64,000 bases of DNA from Sphaerisporangium rubeum (GTDB lineage Bacteria; Actinomycetota; Actinomycetes; Streptosporangiales; Streptosporangiaceae). How positions within the stretch are numbered: position 1 is the first letter of the stretch; every line of letters starts with the position of its first letter. Below the pieces are notes generated by a model, which was given only the letters and a program-made list of their open reading frames with translations, was not told where the DNA came from and did not search any database. The stretch is from assembly GCF_014207705.1 (NCBI RefSeq), contig NZ_JACHIU010000001.1, positions 2,782,501-2,846,500 of the forward strand, given 5' to 3'. This document shows positions 9,552 through 18,690 of this stretch, in pieces. Both the position numbers and the translations under genes were made by a program.

Positions 9552-10382
9552 GTGGCTGTGGACGAAAGGCGACGGAGCGCCGATGAGCGCTTCGCCTTCG
9601 GTGAGAACTGGCTGAGATATCTGGACGTGGTGGACGAGCGGCGCATCGCCGACGCCACCGCCTCGCTCACGGCCGCACTGGAGGCCGGCGACCTCGCCGG
9701 ACGCACCTTCCTGGACGTCGGCTGCGGGAGCGGGTTGTTCTCGCTCGCCGCGCACCGGCTCGGCGCGAAGGTCCACTCCTTCGACTACGACCCCGCGTCG
9801 GTCGCCGCCTGTGAGGAACTGCGCCGCAGGTTCGCCCCGCACGGGGACTGGACGATCGAACGCGGCTCCATCCTCGACGACGACCACATGCGCCGCCTGG
9901 GGAGGTTCGACGTCGTCTACTCCTGGGGGGTGCTGCACCACACCGGCGAGATGTGGCGCGCGGTCGACGCCGCCGCCCGGCTGGTCGCACCGGGCGGCGC
10001 GCTGTACATCGCCATCTACAACGACCAGGGCCTGCCGAGCCGCCTGTGGTGGAAGGTGAAGCACCGCTACGTCCGCTCCGGGCCGCTGGCCAGAGGAGCG
10101 CTGCTGCTGTCCGGCGGTACGTACTTCGGGGCCAGGCGCCTGGTCGGGCGGCTCGCCGGCGAGGGGGACGGTGGGTCGCCGCGGGCCCGCGTCCGGCGGC
10201 GCGGGATGTCGGCGCGGCACGACCTCGTCGACTGGATCGGCGGTTTCCCGTTCGAGGTGGCGACCCCGGAGCAGGTCTTCGGCCATCTGCGCGGCCGCGG
10301 CTTCCAGCTGACCTTCCTGCGCACCTGCAAGGGCCGCCTCGGGTGCAACGAATACGTCTTCGCGGCGCCTGGAGGTGACTGA
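9552..10382 (+). CDS. Class I SAM-dependent methyltransferase
   Basis: 276 residues, GTG start 4 bp after the GT4 gene. The SAM-binding motif I is LDVGCGSG at 54-61, motif II is in HSFDYDP, and YSWGVLHHTGEMW follows at the substrate side. FGENWLRYL near the start and the HDLVDWIGGFPFEVA segment near the end are typical of methyltransferases in actinobacterial glycan clusters. It is likely to methylate a sugar of the glycan or its precursor; atom specificity is unknown. Another methyltransferase follows 2 bp downstream. Confidence 0.85.
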   Translation: MAVDERRRSADERFAFGENWLRYLDVVDERRIADATASLTAALEAGDLAGRTFLDVGCGSGLFSLAAHRLGAKVHSFDYDPASVAACEELRRRFAPHGDWTIERGSILDDDHMRRLGRFDVVYSWGVLHHTGEMWRAVDAAARLVAPGGALYIAIYNDQGLPSRLWWKVKHRYVRSGPLARGALLLSGGTYFGARRLVGRLAGEGDGGSPRARVRRRGMSARHDLVDWIGGFPFEVATPEQVFGHLRGRGFQLTFLRTCKGRLGCNEYVFAAPGGD

Positions 10383-10384
10383 GA

Positions 10385-11362
10385 ATGGCGATCTCCGATC
10401 CCCGGCCGGCGCCGGGCACCCGCGACTGGCACGAGGAGCTGGTGTGTCCTCGCTGCCGCGGGCCGTTGCGTACGGCCGCCGGGCTGCGCTGTGAGAGCTG
10501 CGACGTCACCTACCCGATCGACGGTCAGGTGCCGCGGTTCGTGCCGTGGGACAACTACGGCGAGTCGTTCGGCTACCAGTGGAACCAGCACCGCCTCACT
10601 CAGCTGGACTCCGTCACCGGGGTACCGATCTCACGCGAGCGGCTCGTGCGCCAGAGCGGGTGGTCGCTCGCCGAGCTGCGGGGCAGCAGCGTCCTTGAAT
10701 GCGGCAGCGGCGCGGGGCGGTTCACCGAGGTGCTCTGCGAGACCGGCGCGGTCGTCACCTCGGTGGACATCTCCAGCGCCGTCCAGGCCAACGCCGCCTC
10801 CAACGGCCGGTTCCCCAACCTGCGGCTGATCCAGGCGAGCATCTACGACCTGCCGCTGCGCGCGGAGTCGTTCGACCACCTGGTGTGCCTGGGAGTGATC
10901 CAGCACACCCCCGACGTCGAGCGGGCCTTCAAGACGATGTTCCGCTACCTGCGACCAGGCGGACGGTTCTGCGTCGACGTCTACGCGGCTGTCGTCGCCT
11001 ACCCGCACCTGCGGCAGCTCCTGCGTCCGGTGACCAAGCGCATCCCGCCCCACCGGCTGTACCGCCTGGTCCAGCGGACGGTTCCGTCGTTGCTGCCGAT
11101 CTCCGACGCGCTCGGCTCGGTGCCGGTCGCGGGCCAGTGGCTCATGCGCCTTGTGCCGGTGGCCAACCACCGCCACCTCGGGCTTCCCGACGACGCAACC
11201 AGGCTGACCTGGTCGATCCTCGACACTTTCGACTGGCTCGCGCCGCGGCACGAGAAGCCGCAGCCGCGCCGCCGCCTCGCGCGGTGGGCGGACGACCTCG
11301 GGCTCAGCGAGGTCTCCATCGAGCGGCACCGCGGCCTGTACGTCATCCGCGGCGTCAAGTAG
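10385..11362 (+). CDS. SAM-dependent methyltransferase with N-terminal zinc ribbon
   Basis: 325 residues. A Trm112-like zinc ribbon (Cys21, Cys24, Cys36, Cys39) is followed by motif I LECGSGAG at 104-111 and a Methyltransf_11-type fold with HLVCLGVIQHTPD. The two-part layout is common in methyltransferases of polysaccharide and natural-product clusters. Start is ATG 2 bp after the previous stop. It ends the rightward run before a strong hairpin. Substrate is unknown; a glycan methylation role is inferred from context. Confidence 0.85.
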   Translation: MAISDPRPAPGTRDWHEELVCPRCRGPLRTAAGLRCESCDVTYPIDGQVPRFVPWDNYGESFGYQWNQHRLTQLDSVTGVPISRERLVRQSGWSLAELRGSSVLECGSGAGRFTEVLCETGAVVTSVDISSAVQANAASNGRFPNLRLIQASIYDLPLRAESFDHLVCLGVIQHTPDVERAFKTMFRYLRPGGRFCVDVYAAVVAYPHLRQLLRPVTKRIPPHRLYRLVQRTVPSLLPISDALGSVPVAGQWLMRLVPVANHRHLGLPDDATRLTWSILDTFDWLAPRHEKPQPRRRLARWADDLGLSEVSIERHRGLYVIRGVK

Positions 11363-11373
11363 CGCCGCGCCGG

Positions 11374-11398
11374 GGGCCGCGCCGCCACGGCGCGGCCC
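11374..11398. terminator. Bidirectional hairpin terminator
   Basis: A perfect 11-bp stem (GGGCCGCGCCG / CGGCGCGGCCC) with the 3-nt loop CCA, in the 58-bp gap between the convergent methyltransferase and UDP-glucose dehydrogenase genes. It has no U-tract. Confidence 0.7.
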
Positions 11399-11420
11399 GG
11401 AGCGGTACACCCGGCGGGGG

Positions 11421-12716
11421 TCAGGCGCGGTAGTTCCAGCCGGCCGATCGCCAGCGCGAGGGGGACAGCGCGTGGCGAGCGTCCACGATGGTGCGCTCGC
11501 GCACCCAGGGCTCCAGTACGGCCGGATCCATGCCTCGCCACTCGGTCCAGTCGGTGAGCAGCATGACGAGGTCGGCGTCCTTCGCCGCGCCGGCGAGCGT
11601 GCCTGCGTACCGCAGCCGGGGATGGGACCGCGCGGCACCACCCGTCGCCACCGGATCGTGCACCACCACGTCGGCGCCTTCGTCAAGCACCGCCTGCGCC
11701 ACGGCCAGAGCGGGGGAGTCGCGCACGTCGTCGGTGCCGGGCTTGAAGGCCGCGCCGAGCACGCAGACCCGCCTGCCCGCGTACCGGCCACCGAGCATCT
11801 CCCGGCCGGCGTCCACCACCCGGGTCCTGCGCCGCAGGTTGATGACGTCGATCTGGTGCAGGAACGCGGCCACGTCCCCGAGCCCCAGCTCCGAGGCGCA
11901 GGCCAGCAGCGCGCGGATGTCCTTGGGCAGGCAGCCTCCGCCGAAGCCCAGCCCCGGGCCGAGGAAGGACCCGCCGATGCGCTCGTCGTGGCCGAGGGCC
12001 GCGGCCAGCGGCAGCACGTCCGCCCCGGCGGCCTCGCAGATCTCGGCGATCGCGTTGATGAAGGAGATCTTCATGGCGAGGAAGGTGTTCGCGGACACCT
12101 TGATCAGCTCGGCGGTGGCGTAGTCGGTGACCACGACCGGGCAGTGGTGCTCGATGACCGGCCGGTACACCTCGCGCAGCAGCCGTTCCCCGCGCGCGGA
12201 CGCCACGCCGAAGACCAGGCGGTCCGGCCGCAGGGTGTCCTCCACGGCGTGGCCCTCACGGAGGAACTCCGGGCTCCAGGTCACCTCCACCCGGGCACCG
12301 TCGGCCGCGTGCCGCCGGACCACCTCGGCCATGCGCCGCGCCGTTCCGACCGGCACCGTGGACTTGCCCACGACCAGCGCGGGGCCGGTCAGCCGCGCCG
12401 ACAGTTCCGTGAAGGCCGACTCCACCCATCGCAGGTCCGCCCCCAGCGCGCCGGGAAGCTGCGGCGTCCCGACACAGACGAAGTGGATGTCGGCGTCCGC
12501 CGCGACCTCGTCGTACGACGCGGTGAAGCGCAGGCGGCCCGCCTCGACGTTCTTGCGCAGCAACTCGGTCAGGCCCGGCTCGAAGAAGGGCACCTCGCAC
12601 GCGGACAGCGCCGCGATCTTCTCGCGATCGACGTCCATGCCGATCACGGCGTGACCGAGCTCGGCCATCCCCACGGCGTGCGCGGTGCCGAGATAGCCGG
12701 TTCCGATCACGCTCAC
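11421..12716 (-). CDS. UDP-glucose/GDP-mannose dehydrogenase family protein (probable UDP-glucose 6-dehydrogenase)
   Basis: About 431 residues. The Rossmann start VIGTGYLG, KSTVPVGTA, SPEFLREGHAVEDTLRPDR and the catalytic GFGGGCLPKD (Cys262 from the GTG start) match UDP-glucose 6-dehydrogenase, which oxidises UDP-glucose to UDP-glucuronate with NAD+. Start choice is uncertain. GTG at 12716 gives MSVIGTGYLG, CTG at 12722 gives MRVSVIGTG, and the frame stays open to 12851 without further family sequence. The product would feed uronic acid into the glycan and matches the amidotransferase in this locus. Confidence 0.87.
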   Translation of the reverse strand: MSVIGTGYLGTAHAVGMAELGHAVIGMDVDREKIAALSACEVPFFEPGLTELLRKNVEAGRLRFTASYDEVAADADIHFVCVGTPQLPGALGADLRWVESAFTELSARLTGPALVVGKSTVPVGTARRMAEVVRRHAADGARVEVTWSPEFLREGHAVEDTLRPDRLVFGVASARGERLLREVYRPVIEHHCPVVVTDYATAELIKVSANTFLAMKISFINAIAEICEAAGADVLPLAAALGHDERIGGSFLGPGLGFGGGCLPKDIRALLACASELGLGDVAAFLHQIDVINLRRRTRVVDAGREMLGGRYAGRRVCVLGAAFKPGTDDVRDSPALAVAQAVLDEGADVVVHDPVATGGAARSHPRLRYAGTLAGAAKDADLVMLLTDWTEWRGMDPAVLEPWVRERTIVDARHALSPSRWRSAGWNYRA

Positions 12717-13148
12717 CCGCAGTGATTCCGTTCCGTATGGTCCTCGTGGCTCCTGGCGGCCCGCCGGCTCGCCGTCAAGATGAAACAGGCGCGAGAAGGC
12801 GTCCGGAGCAGGCGCCCGCGGCGTTCGGTCCGCCGGTGAGTCTCCACGCAAGGCTGTCTCCGATCGGTCGTCGTCGGGTCATCGGACGAGCCGGGTCCGG
12901 CGCCTGGTCGTCCCGCGGGGCCCGCGCCGGCCCGGAGAGGCTCCCTTCTCCGGTTGATCACTTCTACCGGAGGCGGGGCGGATTTCCCCGGCCGGTGGCG
13001 GCAAGACACGGAACGGTCCTGTTCAAATCGTGGACAGGCCCGACGGCCACCTCCGTCGTGACACGCCAGACCATCCACGTTTCCGCTGGTCGGTCCGCTG
13101 AAGATCTACAGTCGGCTCATATCTCGGAAGCAGTGACGGGGGTCACCC
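12717..13148. promoter_or_regulatory. Divergent intergenic region between two nucleotide-sugar dehydrogenases
   Basis: About 430 bp serving both dehydrogenase genes. Just before the rightward start is a 5-bp inverted repeat GTGAC/GTCAC (13133-13146), whose GGGGG centre doubles as ribosome binding site. No clear -35/-10 pair is visible. Both strands are open for long stretches, but the frames have no recognisable protein content. Confidence 0.35.
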
Positions 13149-14408
13149 ATGGGAGACAAGCTGGTCGTCGTGGGGCAGGGGTACGTCGGCCTGCCGCTGG
13201 CGATGCGCGCCGTGGAGGCCGGGTTCGACGTCGTGGGGATCGACGTGGACGAGTGGCGGGTCAAGCGGCTCGACGCCGCCGAGTCCTACGTCGAGGACAT
13301 CGGCGACGAGGTGCTCGCCGCCGCGCTCCGATCGAGCCGCTACCGGCCGAGCACCGGCTACGCCGCCGCCGAGGGCTTCGACGTCTGTGTGATCACCGTG
13401 CCCACCCCGCTGCGCGAGGGAGTGCCCGATCTGCGGCACATCGGCTCGGCGGGGGAGTCCATCGCCCCGCTGGTCCGGCCGGGGAGCACCGTGATCCTGG
13501 AGTCCACGACCTATCCCGGCACCACCGAGGAGTACCTGCGGCCGCTGCTGGAGGACGGCTCGGGGCTGCGCACGCCGGAGGACTTCCACCTGGGCTACAG
13601 CCCCGAGCGGATCGACCCGGGCAACGTCCACTGGGACCTGGCGAACACCCCGAAGGTCGTGTCCGGCATCGACCGGCGGTCCCTGACGGCGATCGAGGCG
13701 TTCTACCGGCGGATCGTCCAGCGGGTCGTCCCCGTCTCCTCGCTCCAGGTCGCCGAGCTGTGCAAGCTCCTGGAGAACACCTTCAGGCACGTCAACATCG
13801 CCCTGGTGAACGAACTGGCGATCTTCGCGCAGCAGCTCGGCATCGACGTGTGGGAGGCCATCGACGCCGCCTCCACCAAGCCGTTCGGCTACCTGCGCTT
13901 CGTGCCGGGGCCGGGGGTCGGGGGTCACTGCCTGCCGATCGACCCCTCGTACCTGTCCTGGCGGGTCAAGCGCACCCTGGGACACAACTTCCGCTTCGTC
14001 GAACTGGCCAACGACGTCAACGACCACATGCCCGACCACGTGGTGGAGCGGCTGGCCCTCGCGCTGAACCAGCGACGCAAGCCCGTCAACGGCAGCCGGA
14101 TGCTGCTGCTCGGGCTCGCCTACAAGAAGAACGCGGGGGACTGCCGCGAGTCCCCGGCGTTCGAGGTGGCCAAGGCCCTGTGCAAACTCGGCGCGGAGGT
14201 GCGGGCCGTGGACCCGCACGTGGAGGCCGCCCGGCTGCCCGCCGAGATCGAGATGGTCGACCTGACGGAGGCCGAGCTGGCCCGGGCCGACGCCGTCGTG
14301 GTCCTCACCGACCACGACTGCTTCGACTACGACCTGGTGCGCCGCGCCGGGACCTACGTCTTCGACGCGCGCAACCGCTGCCGCGGCCCCAACGTCGAGC
14401 TGCTGTGA
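13149..14408 (+). CDS. Nucleotide-sugar dehydrogenase (UDP-N-acetylhexosamine 6-dehydrogenase type)
   Basis: 419 residues. VVVGQGYVGLPLA is the NAD-binding motif, ESTTYPGTT and SPERIDPGN are family markers, K206 lies in the ELCKLLENTFR helix, and the catalytic Cys261 is in GVGGHCLPIDPSY. SPERIDPGN with GVGGHCLPID fits the WbpA/Vi-antigen TviB-like branch (UDP-HexNAc to UDP-HexNAcA) better than UDP-glucose dehydrogenases. Whether the substrate is GlcNAc or ManNAc cannot be read here, as no 2-epimerase gene is in the window. It stands alone, followed within 15 bp by a secreted protein gene. Confidence 0.85.
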   Translation: MGDKLVVVGQGYVGLPLAMRAVEAGFDVVGIDVDEWRVKRLDAAESYVEDIGDEVLAAALRSSRYRPSTGYAAAEGFDVCVITVPTPLREGVPDLRHIGSAGESIAPLVRPGSTVILESTTYPGTTEEYLRPLLEDGSGLRTPEDFHLGYSPERIDPGNVHWDLANTPKVVSGIDRRSLTAIEAFYRRIVQRVVPVSSLQVAELCKLLENTFRHVNIALVNELAIFAQQLGIDVWEAIDAASTKPFGYLRFVPGPGVGGHCLPIDPSYLSWRVKRTLGHNFRFVELANDVNDHMPDHVVERLALALNQRRKPVNGSRMLLLGLAYKKNAGDCRESPAFEVAKALCKLGAEVRAVDPHVEAARLPAEIEMVDLTEAELARADAVVVLTDHDCFDYDLVRRAGTYVFDARNRCRGPNVELL

Positions 14409-14422
14409 AAGGGATGCCACCG

Positions 14423-15523
14423 ATGCCGAGATTCGCCCGCCCCGCGGTGCTGCGCCTCCTGGCGGCGCTGTCGGTCCTGCTCGTGACCGGAGCGCCGCGC
14501 GCCTCCGGCGGCGCGCTCGCCGCGGCCCCCACCGGCGCCGGCCCGGCGGCGCGTCCGCGCATCCCGGCCGCGGACGTGCCGGCGGTCCAGCTGGGTGACG
14601 CCCTCGACCTCGCCCTGCTGGCCGGAGCGGGGGTCGTCAACGGCGGGATGACCACGGTCGCCGGGGACATCGCCGTGAGCCCGGGCACCACGGTCGACGG
14701 GTTCCCGCCGGGCCAGGTGCGCGGCATGGTCAACCGGGACGACGCCGAGGCCAGGCGGGAGAAGGCGGCCGCCATGCGCGCCTACAAGGACGCCGCCGGC
14801 CGGTCGCCGACCGCCGTCATCGCCCCGCAACTCGGCGGGACGACCATTCCCCCCGGCGTCTTCGCCACCCCCGGCCGCGTCTTCCAGATCTCCGGGACCC
14901 TCACCCTGGACGCACTGGGTGATCCGGACGCCGGTTTCGTCTTCCAGGCGGACACCCTCATCACCGACCGGGTGAGCAACATCAATCTGGTCAACGGCGC
15001 ACAGCCGGACAACGTCGTCTGGCAGCTGAGAAGCACCGCCGATCTCGGCCGCTACTCGACGTTCCGGGGGAACGTCATGGCGCTCAGCAACGTGACGGTC
15101 CGGAGCGGAACGGCGCTCTACGGCCGCGCCATGGCGCTCGACGACAAGGTCGTCACCGAGGGCACCGACCGCCGGCCGACCACCCGGGCCACCCAGCCGG
15201 ACAACCCGCCGACCGAGACCACGCTCACCTCGTCGGCCAACCCTTCGCATCGGAACCAGCCGGTGACCTTCACCGCCACCGTGACCGGGGACTTCCGGGG
15301 CTTCAACCCGACCAACAAGGTGCTGTTCAGGGACGGAGACCTGGTCATCGGCTCGGCGATGCTCGACCCGTCGGGCCACGCCTCCTTCACCACTTCCGGC
15401 CTCTCCGTCGGAACACACCCCATCACGGCCGTGTACGTGAACGGGGGAACCGCCTACAACGAGGGCTGGGTCGACTTCGCCCCCAGTCAGTCACCGGTGC
15501 TCAACCAGGTCGTCCTCAACTGA
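14423..15523 (+). CDS. Secreted ice-binding-like (DUF3494) protein with Ig-like domain
   Basis: 366 residues. A basic start and hydrophobic stretch (LRLLAALSVLLVTGAPRASG) form a signal peptide. Residues from about 50 to 245 are a DUF3494 beta-solenoid domain: AGDIAVSPGTTVDGFPPG, PAQLGG-like APQLGGTTIPPGVF, GTLTLDALGDPDAGFVFQ and RGNVMAL are its conserved turns. An Ig-like domain with S-A-N-P and LFRDGD fills the C-terminus. DUF3494 was named from antifreeze proteins, but many members are adhesins or matrix proteins and ice binding is not implied. ATG 14423 is chosen for the AAAGGGA 8-9 bp upstream; GTG 14405 is possible. Confidence 0.82.
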   Translation: MPRFARPAVLRLLAALSVLLVTGAPRASGGALAAAPTGAGPAARPRIPAADVPAVQLGDALDLALLAGAGVVNGGMTTVAGDIAVSPGTTVDGFPPGQVRGMVNRDDAEARREKAAAMRAYKDAAGRSPTAVIAPQLGGTTIPPGVFATPGRVFQISGTLTLDALGDPDAGFVFQADTLITDRVSNINLVNGAQPDNVVWQLRSTADLGRYSTFRGNVMALSNVTVRSGTALYGRAMALDDKVVTEGTDRRPTTRATQPDNPPTETTLTSSANPSHRNQPVTFTATVTGDFRGFNPTNKVLFRDGDLVIGSAMLDPSGHASFTTSGLSVGTHPITAVYVNGGTAYNEGWVDFAPSQSPVLNQVVLN

Positions 15524-15549
15524 CGACCCCGCGCGTGCCGGGGCGTCGT
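15523..15549 (+). terminator. Hairpin after the DUF3494 gene
   Basis: CCCCG/CGGGG stem with a 7-nt loop, extended by ACGA/TCGT after a 2-nt bulge, starting at the last base of the stop codon. A plausible factor-independent terminator lacking a U-tract. Confidence 0.45.
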
Positions 15550-15593
15550 TCGCAGCAGGCCGGATCGGCCGATTCACCGCTCGGGGGAGACCC

Positions 15594-16400
15594 GTGATTT
15601 CTCGTTTCGTGACGCCGGTGGCGGCGTTGACCATCGCCTGCGGAGCCCTGGGGGCACCGGCGGCGGACGCGACACGCGGCCATGCGACCGAGTCGCCGCC
15701 CGCCGCCTGGCGCGCGCAGGCGGGGCCGCGCGAGGCGCTGCCGCGCGGCGACTGTCACCGCCGGCGCCGCGAATGCCGGCGGGGCCACCGGGTGACGACG
15801 CATCGCCATGGCGCGCGGCACCGGACGTTCGTGCTGGCGTACGAGCGCGGGCTGAGCAGGCTCGTCCTGGCGAGGCAGGGGGCCGGCCGGTCCGCCAGGC
15901 GCTGGATGCGCGAGTACGGCCCGGCCCGCGACCCGCGGCACCTCGCCGAGGTGACCGTGCCGGTGCGGGGACCCGCGGGACCGCCGGGACCACCCGGACC
16001 GCAGGGATCACCCGGTCAGACCGGTCCGGCGGGGCCGGCCGGACCGGCCGGAGCCAGCGCGAGTATCGACTCGGTGCTGCTCACGCTGCTGTTCCCGCCG
16101 TTCGCCACGAACTTCCTGGCCTACGCGGCCGGGGACGGCACGGTGTGGGTCAACGACCCCCGTACGTCCACGGGGAACTGGCACAGCCTCCGCGCGGTTC
16201 CGAACTACCCTGACGGAGTCGTCGGCGTCACCCTGACCCAGGCGGCCCTGCCGTTCAACACGTTGCTGGTCACGCTGCTGACCTCGGCCGGGACCATGTC
16301 CCAGACCACGTGCACCATCACCCCCGGCACGCCGCCGCCGGGTCCGGCCTGGGGGACGTCCTACTGCTTCCCCTTCGCCCCGCTCCCACCGCCGGCCTGA
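15594..16400 (+). CDS. Secreted protein with short collagen-like repeat
   Basis: 268 residues. GTG start with GGGGGAGA 4-5 bp upstream. Residues 1-26 look like a signal peptide ending A-P-A-A-D-A. A basic, Arg/His-rich stretch (about 45-115) leads to ten Gly-X-Y triplets at 126-155 (GPAGPPGPPGPQ and so on). The C-terminal domain of about 110 residues is hydrophobic with two cysteines and is not recognised. Ten triplets are few for a stable triple helix, so the repeat may act as an oligomerisation tag or linker. It lies between two DUF3494 genes and is probably another surface component. Confidence 0.75.
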   Translation: MISRFVTPVAALTIACGALGAPAADATRGHATESPPAAWRAQAGPREALPRGDCHRRRRECRRGHRVTTHRHGARHRTFVLAYERGLSRLVLARQGAGRSARRWMREYGPARDPRHLAEVTVPVRGPAGPPGPPGPQGSPGQTGPAGPAGPAGASASIDSVLLTLLFPPFATNFLAYAAGDGTVWVNDPRTSTGNWHSLRAVPNYPDGVVGVTLTQAALPFNTLLVTLLTSAGTMSQTTCTITPGTPPPGPAWGTSYCFPFAPLPPPA

Positions 16401-16591
16401 CCGTGCGGTGCCGCGGAAAATATCATCCGGCAGAACGATTCTTATTACCGTGTGCGCCGCGTCCCGGGCGGCAAATATCAATAAATACTGATATGTACAT
16501 CCAGGCGATATGTGTAGACCGTTTACCTATAGCGGTCGCCATCATTCAGGCGTAAAGTCTGTCCCAATCGCATATTGTTAGGGGGCCTCCT
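16401..16591 (+). promoter_or_regulatory. AT-rich upstream region of the 695-residue DUF3494 gene
   Basis: 191 bp clearly poorer in GC than its surroundings, the usual look of a promoter region here. It holds an inverted repeat GACCG-11 nt-CGGTC (16517-16537) and ends in AGGGGGCCTCCT directly before the ATG. That element is both ribosome binding site and near-palindrome, so it could fold over the start. Exact -35/-10 boxes are not clear. Confidence 0.4.
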
Positions 16592-18679
16592 ATGAGAGAA
16601 CATAGGCCCATATTCGGTATCCCTCTCCAATTCTTCGGTGCTTCATTCCGCAAGTCCGATAAATCGGACATGGAGAGAGAGCCGCGCACCCGCCGGCCCG
16701 GCATTCCCGCCGTCCTCGCCGTCCTCCTCATCGCCCTGGGGACGGTCGTCGTCGCTCCGGAAGCCGCGATCGCCGACCAGGCGCCCATCGACCTCGGCGC
16801 CGCCAAGTCCTACGGCATCATCGGCGGGTCGGCGGTGACCAACACCAACAACACCTCCGTCCAGGGCGACCTCGGGGTGAGCCCCGGCAACACGGTCACC
16901 GGGTTCCCGCCCGGCACGGTGAGCGGCACGATCCACCCGGGAGACTCCGCCGCGGCGACGGCCAAGGCGGCCGTGGTCGCCGCCTACAACGACGCGGCGA
17001 GCCGCACCCCGGTCGTCACCGTCCCGGCCCAGCTCGGCGGCACCACCAAGACGCCAGGCGTCTACACCCCGCCGGGCGGCGGCGGGTTCCTTCTCTCGGG
17101 GACGCTCACGCTGGACGCGCAGGGTGATCCCGGCGCCGTCTTCCTCTTCCGGGGCTCCTCGCTGACCACGGCCAACGTCAGCAACATGAACCTGGTGAAC
17201 GGCGCGCAGACCGACAACGTGTTCTTCCAGGTCACCGGCGGCGCGACCCTCGGCACCTTCTCCACCTTCCGCGGTAACGTCATCGCGCAGTCGTCGCTGA
17301 CAGTGCACCCCGGCGCCGCACTGCGCGGACGGGGCTTCACCGTCAACGGCGGGGTCACCCTGCAGGGCACGACCACCGGACCGGCCACCCTGGTCATCGT
17401 GCCGAACGACCGGCCGACCGCCACCTCGGTGACCGCCTCGGCCAACCCCACGGTGCCGGGACAGGCGGTCACCTTCGCCGCCACGGTGCAGGCGACCGCC
17501 GGCACGGTGGTCCCCCAGGGCCAGCTCGTCTTCAAGGACGGCAAGTCCATCATCGACACCGAGACCCTCGACCCCTCCGGGCAGGCGTCCTTCACCACCT
17601 CGGCCCTCGCCCCCGGACAGCATTCGATCACCGCCGTCTACCTGGGTGGCGACGCATTCGACGGCGAGGCCCTCGTCCACTTCGCACCCAGCACATCCAG
17701 CCCGCTGGTCCAGGTGGTCACCATGGGCCTGTGGGACAACTCGGCGACCCCGGCCGAGCCGGACGTCAACGAGACCAGTCCGGTGGTGCTGGGAGTGAAG
17801 TTCCGGTCCGCCATCAGCGGGACGGTCACCGGCATCCGGTTCTACAAAGGCGTGAACAACACCGGCACCCACGTGGGCAGCCTGTGGAGCGCCGGCGGCA
17901 CGCTGCTCGCCAGCGGCACCTTCACCGGCGAGACCGCCTCCGGCTGGCAGCGGATGAACTTCACCACGCCGGTGTCGATCAGCGCCGGCACCACCTACGT
18001 GGCCTCGTACACGACGGGTGGTCACTGGTCGCGCACCCTGAACTACTTCACCACCTCGTACACCAACGACCCGCTCACCGCGCCCTCCTCCGGCAGCTCG
18101 GGGGGGAACGGGGTGTACGTCTACGGCTCCGCCAACGCCTTCCCGTCCAGCACCTACCAGGCGAGCAACTACTGGGTCGACGTCGTGTTCGTGCCGTCGG
18201 AGTCGTTGTGGGACAGCTCGGCGACGCCGGCCGAGCCGGACGTCAACGAGACCTCCCCGGTGGTGCTGGGTGTGAAGTTCCGGTCCACCATCAGTGGCGT
18301 CATCAAAGGCATCCGGTTCTACAAGGGTCTGAACAACACCGGCTCGCACGTGGGAAGCCTGTGGAGCGCCGGCGGCGCGCTGCTCGCCGCGGGGACCTTC
18401 ACGAACGAGTCCGCCTCCGGCTGGCAGCAGCTGAACTTCGCCACGCCGGTGTCGATCAACGCGAACACCACCTACATCGCCTCCTACACCACCGGCGGCC
18501 ACTGGTCGCGCACCCTGCAGTACTTCACGAGCCAGTACCGCAACGGCGCGCTCTACGCGCTCGCCGACGGTGAGGACGGCGGGAACGGGGTGTACGTGTA
18601 CGGCTCCGCCAACGCCTTCCCGTCCAACACCTACCAGTCGAGCAACTACTGGGTGGACGTGGCGTTCGACATCGCCTAG
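16592..18679 (+). CDS. Secreted DUF3494 protein with Ig-like domain and two DUF4082 domains
   Basis: 695 residues. A long N-terminal region (about 40 residues) precedes the hydrophobic segment IPAVLAVLLIALGTVVVAP, giving a long Sec signal. Then come a DUF3494 domain (about 65-265; VSPGNTVTGFPPGTV, PAQLGGTTKTPGVY), an Ig-like domain (about 275-375; SANPTVPGQAVTF, LVFKDG) and two DUF4082 domains of 159 residues each (about 380-538 and 539-695). Each DUF4082 has LW.(N/S)SATPAEPDVNE, GIRFYKG, SGTF..E.ASGWQ, SYTTGGHWSR and SNYWVDV. It shares DUF3494 plus Ig with the 14423 gene. It ends 11 bp from the convergent giant gene, which has three DUF4082 domains. Confidence 0.85.
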   Translation: MREHRPIFGIPLQFFGASFRKSDKSDMEREPRTRRPGIPAVLAVLLIALGTVVVAPEAAIADQAPIDLGAAKSYGIIGGSAVTNTNNTSVQGDLGVSPGNTVTGFPPGTVSGTIHPGDSAAATAKAAVVAAYNDAASRTPVVTVPAQLGGTTKTPGVYTPPGGGGFLLSGTLTLDAQGDPGAVFLFRGSSLTTANVSNMNLVNGAQTDNVFFQVTGGATLGTFSTFRGNVIAQSSLTVHPGAALRGRGFTVNGGVTLQGTTTGPATLVIVPNDRPTATSVTASANPTVPGQAVTFAATVQATAGTVVPQGQLVFKDGKSIIDTETLDPSGQASFTTSALAPGQHSITAVYLGGDAFDGEALVHFAPSTSSPLVQVVTMGLWDNSATPAEPDVNETSPVVLGVKFRSAISGTVTGIRFYKGVNNTGTHVGSLWSAGGTLLASGTFTGETASGWQRMNFTTPVSISAGTTYVASYTTGGHWSRTLNYFTTSYTNDPLTAPSSGSSGGNGVYVYGSANAFPSSTYQASNYWVDVVFVPSESLWDSSATPAEPDVNETSPVVLGVKFRSTISGVIKGIRFYKGLNNTGSHVGSLWSAGGALLAAGTFTNESASGWQQLNFATPVSINANTTYIASYTTGGHWSRTLQYFTSQYRNGALYALADGEDGGNGVYVYGSANAFPSNTYQSSNYWVDVAFDIA
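17729..18679 (+). repeat. Two direct 477-bp DUF4082 repeats
   Basis: Unit 1 starts at 17729 and unit 2 at 18206, period 477 bp (159 codons). They are highly similar at DNA level; for example both contain GGCACGCTGCTCGCC-like and GTGAACAACACCGGC-like runs. They also match, in inverted orientation, the repeats in the convergent gene. Confidence 0.8.
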
Positions 18680-18690
18680 CGCGGCGGCCC

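Noticed and set aside
13149-14408. Assignment as WecC to complete an enterobacterial-common-antigen sugar set
   Set aside because: The SPERIDPGN and GVGGHCLPID signatures fit the WbpA/TviB-like branch at least as well, and no WecB epimerase is present, so ManNAcA is not claimed.
12722-14422. Long N-terminal extension of the first DUF3494 gene
   Set aside because: The frame is open but overlaps the dehydrogenase gene; a signal peptide begins at 14423 with a ribosome binding site.
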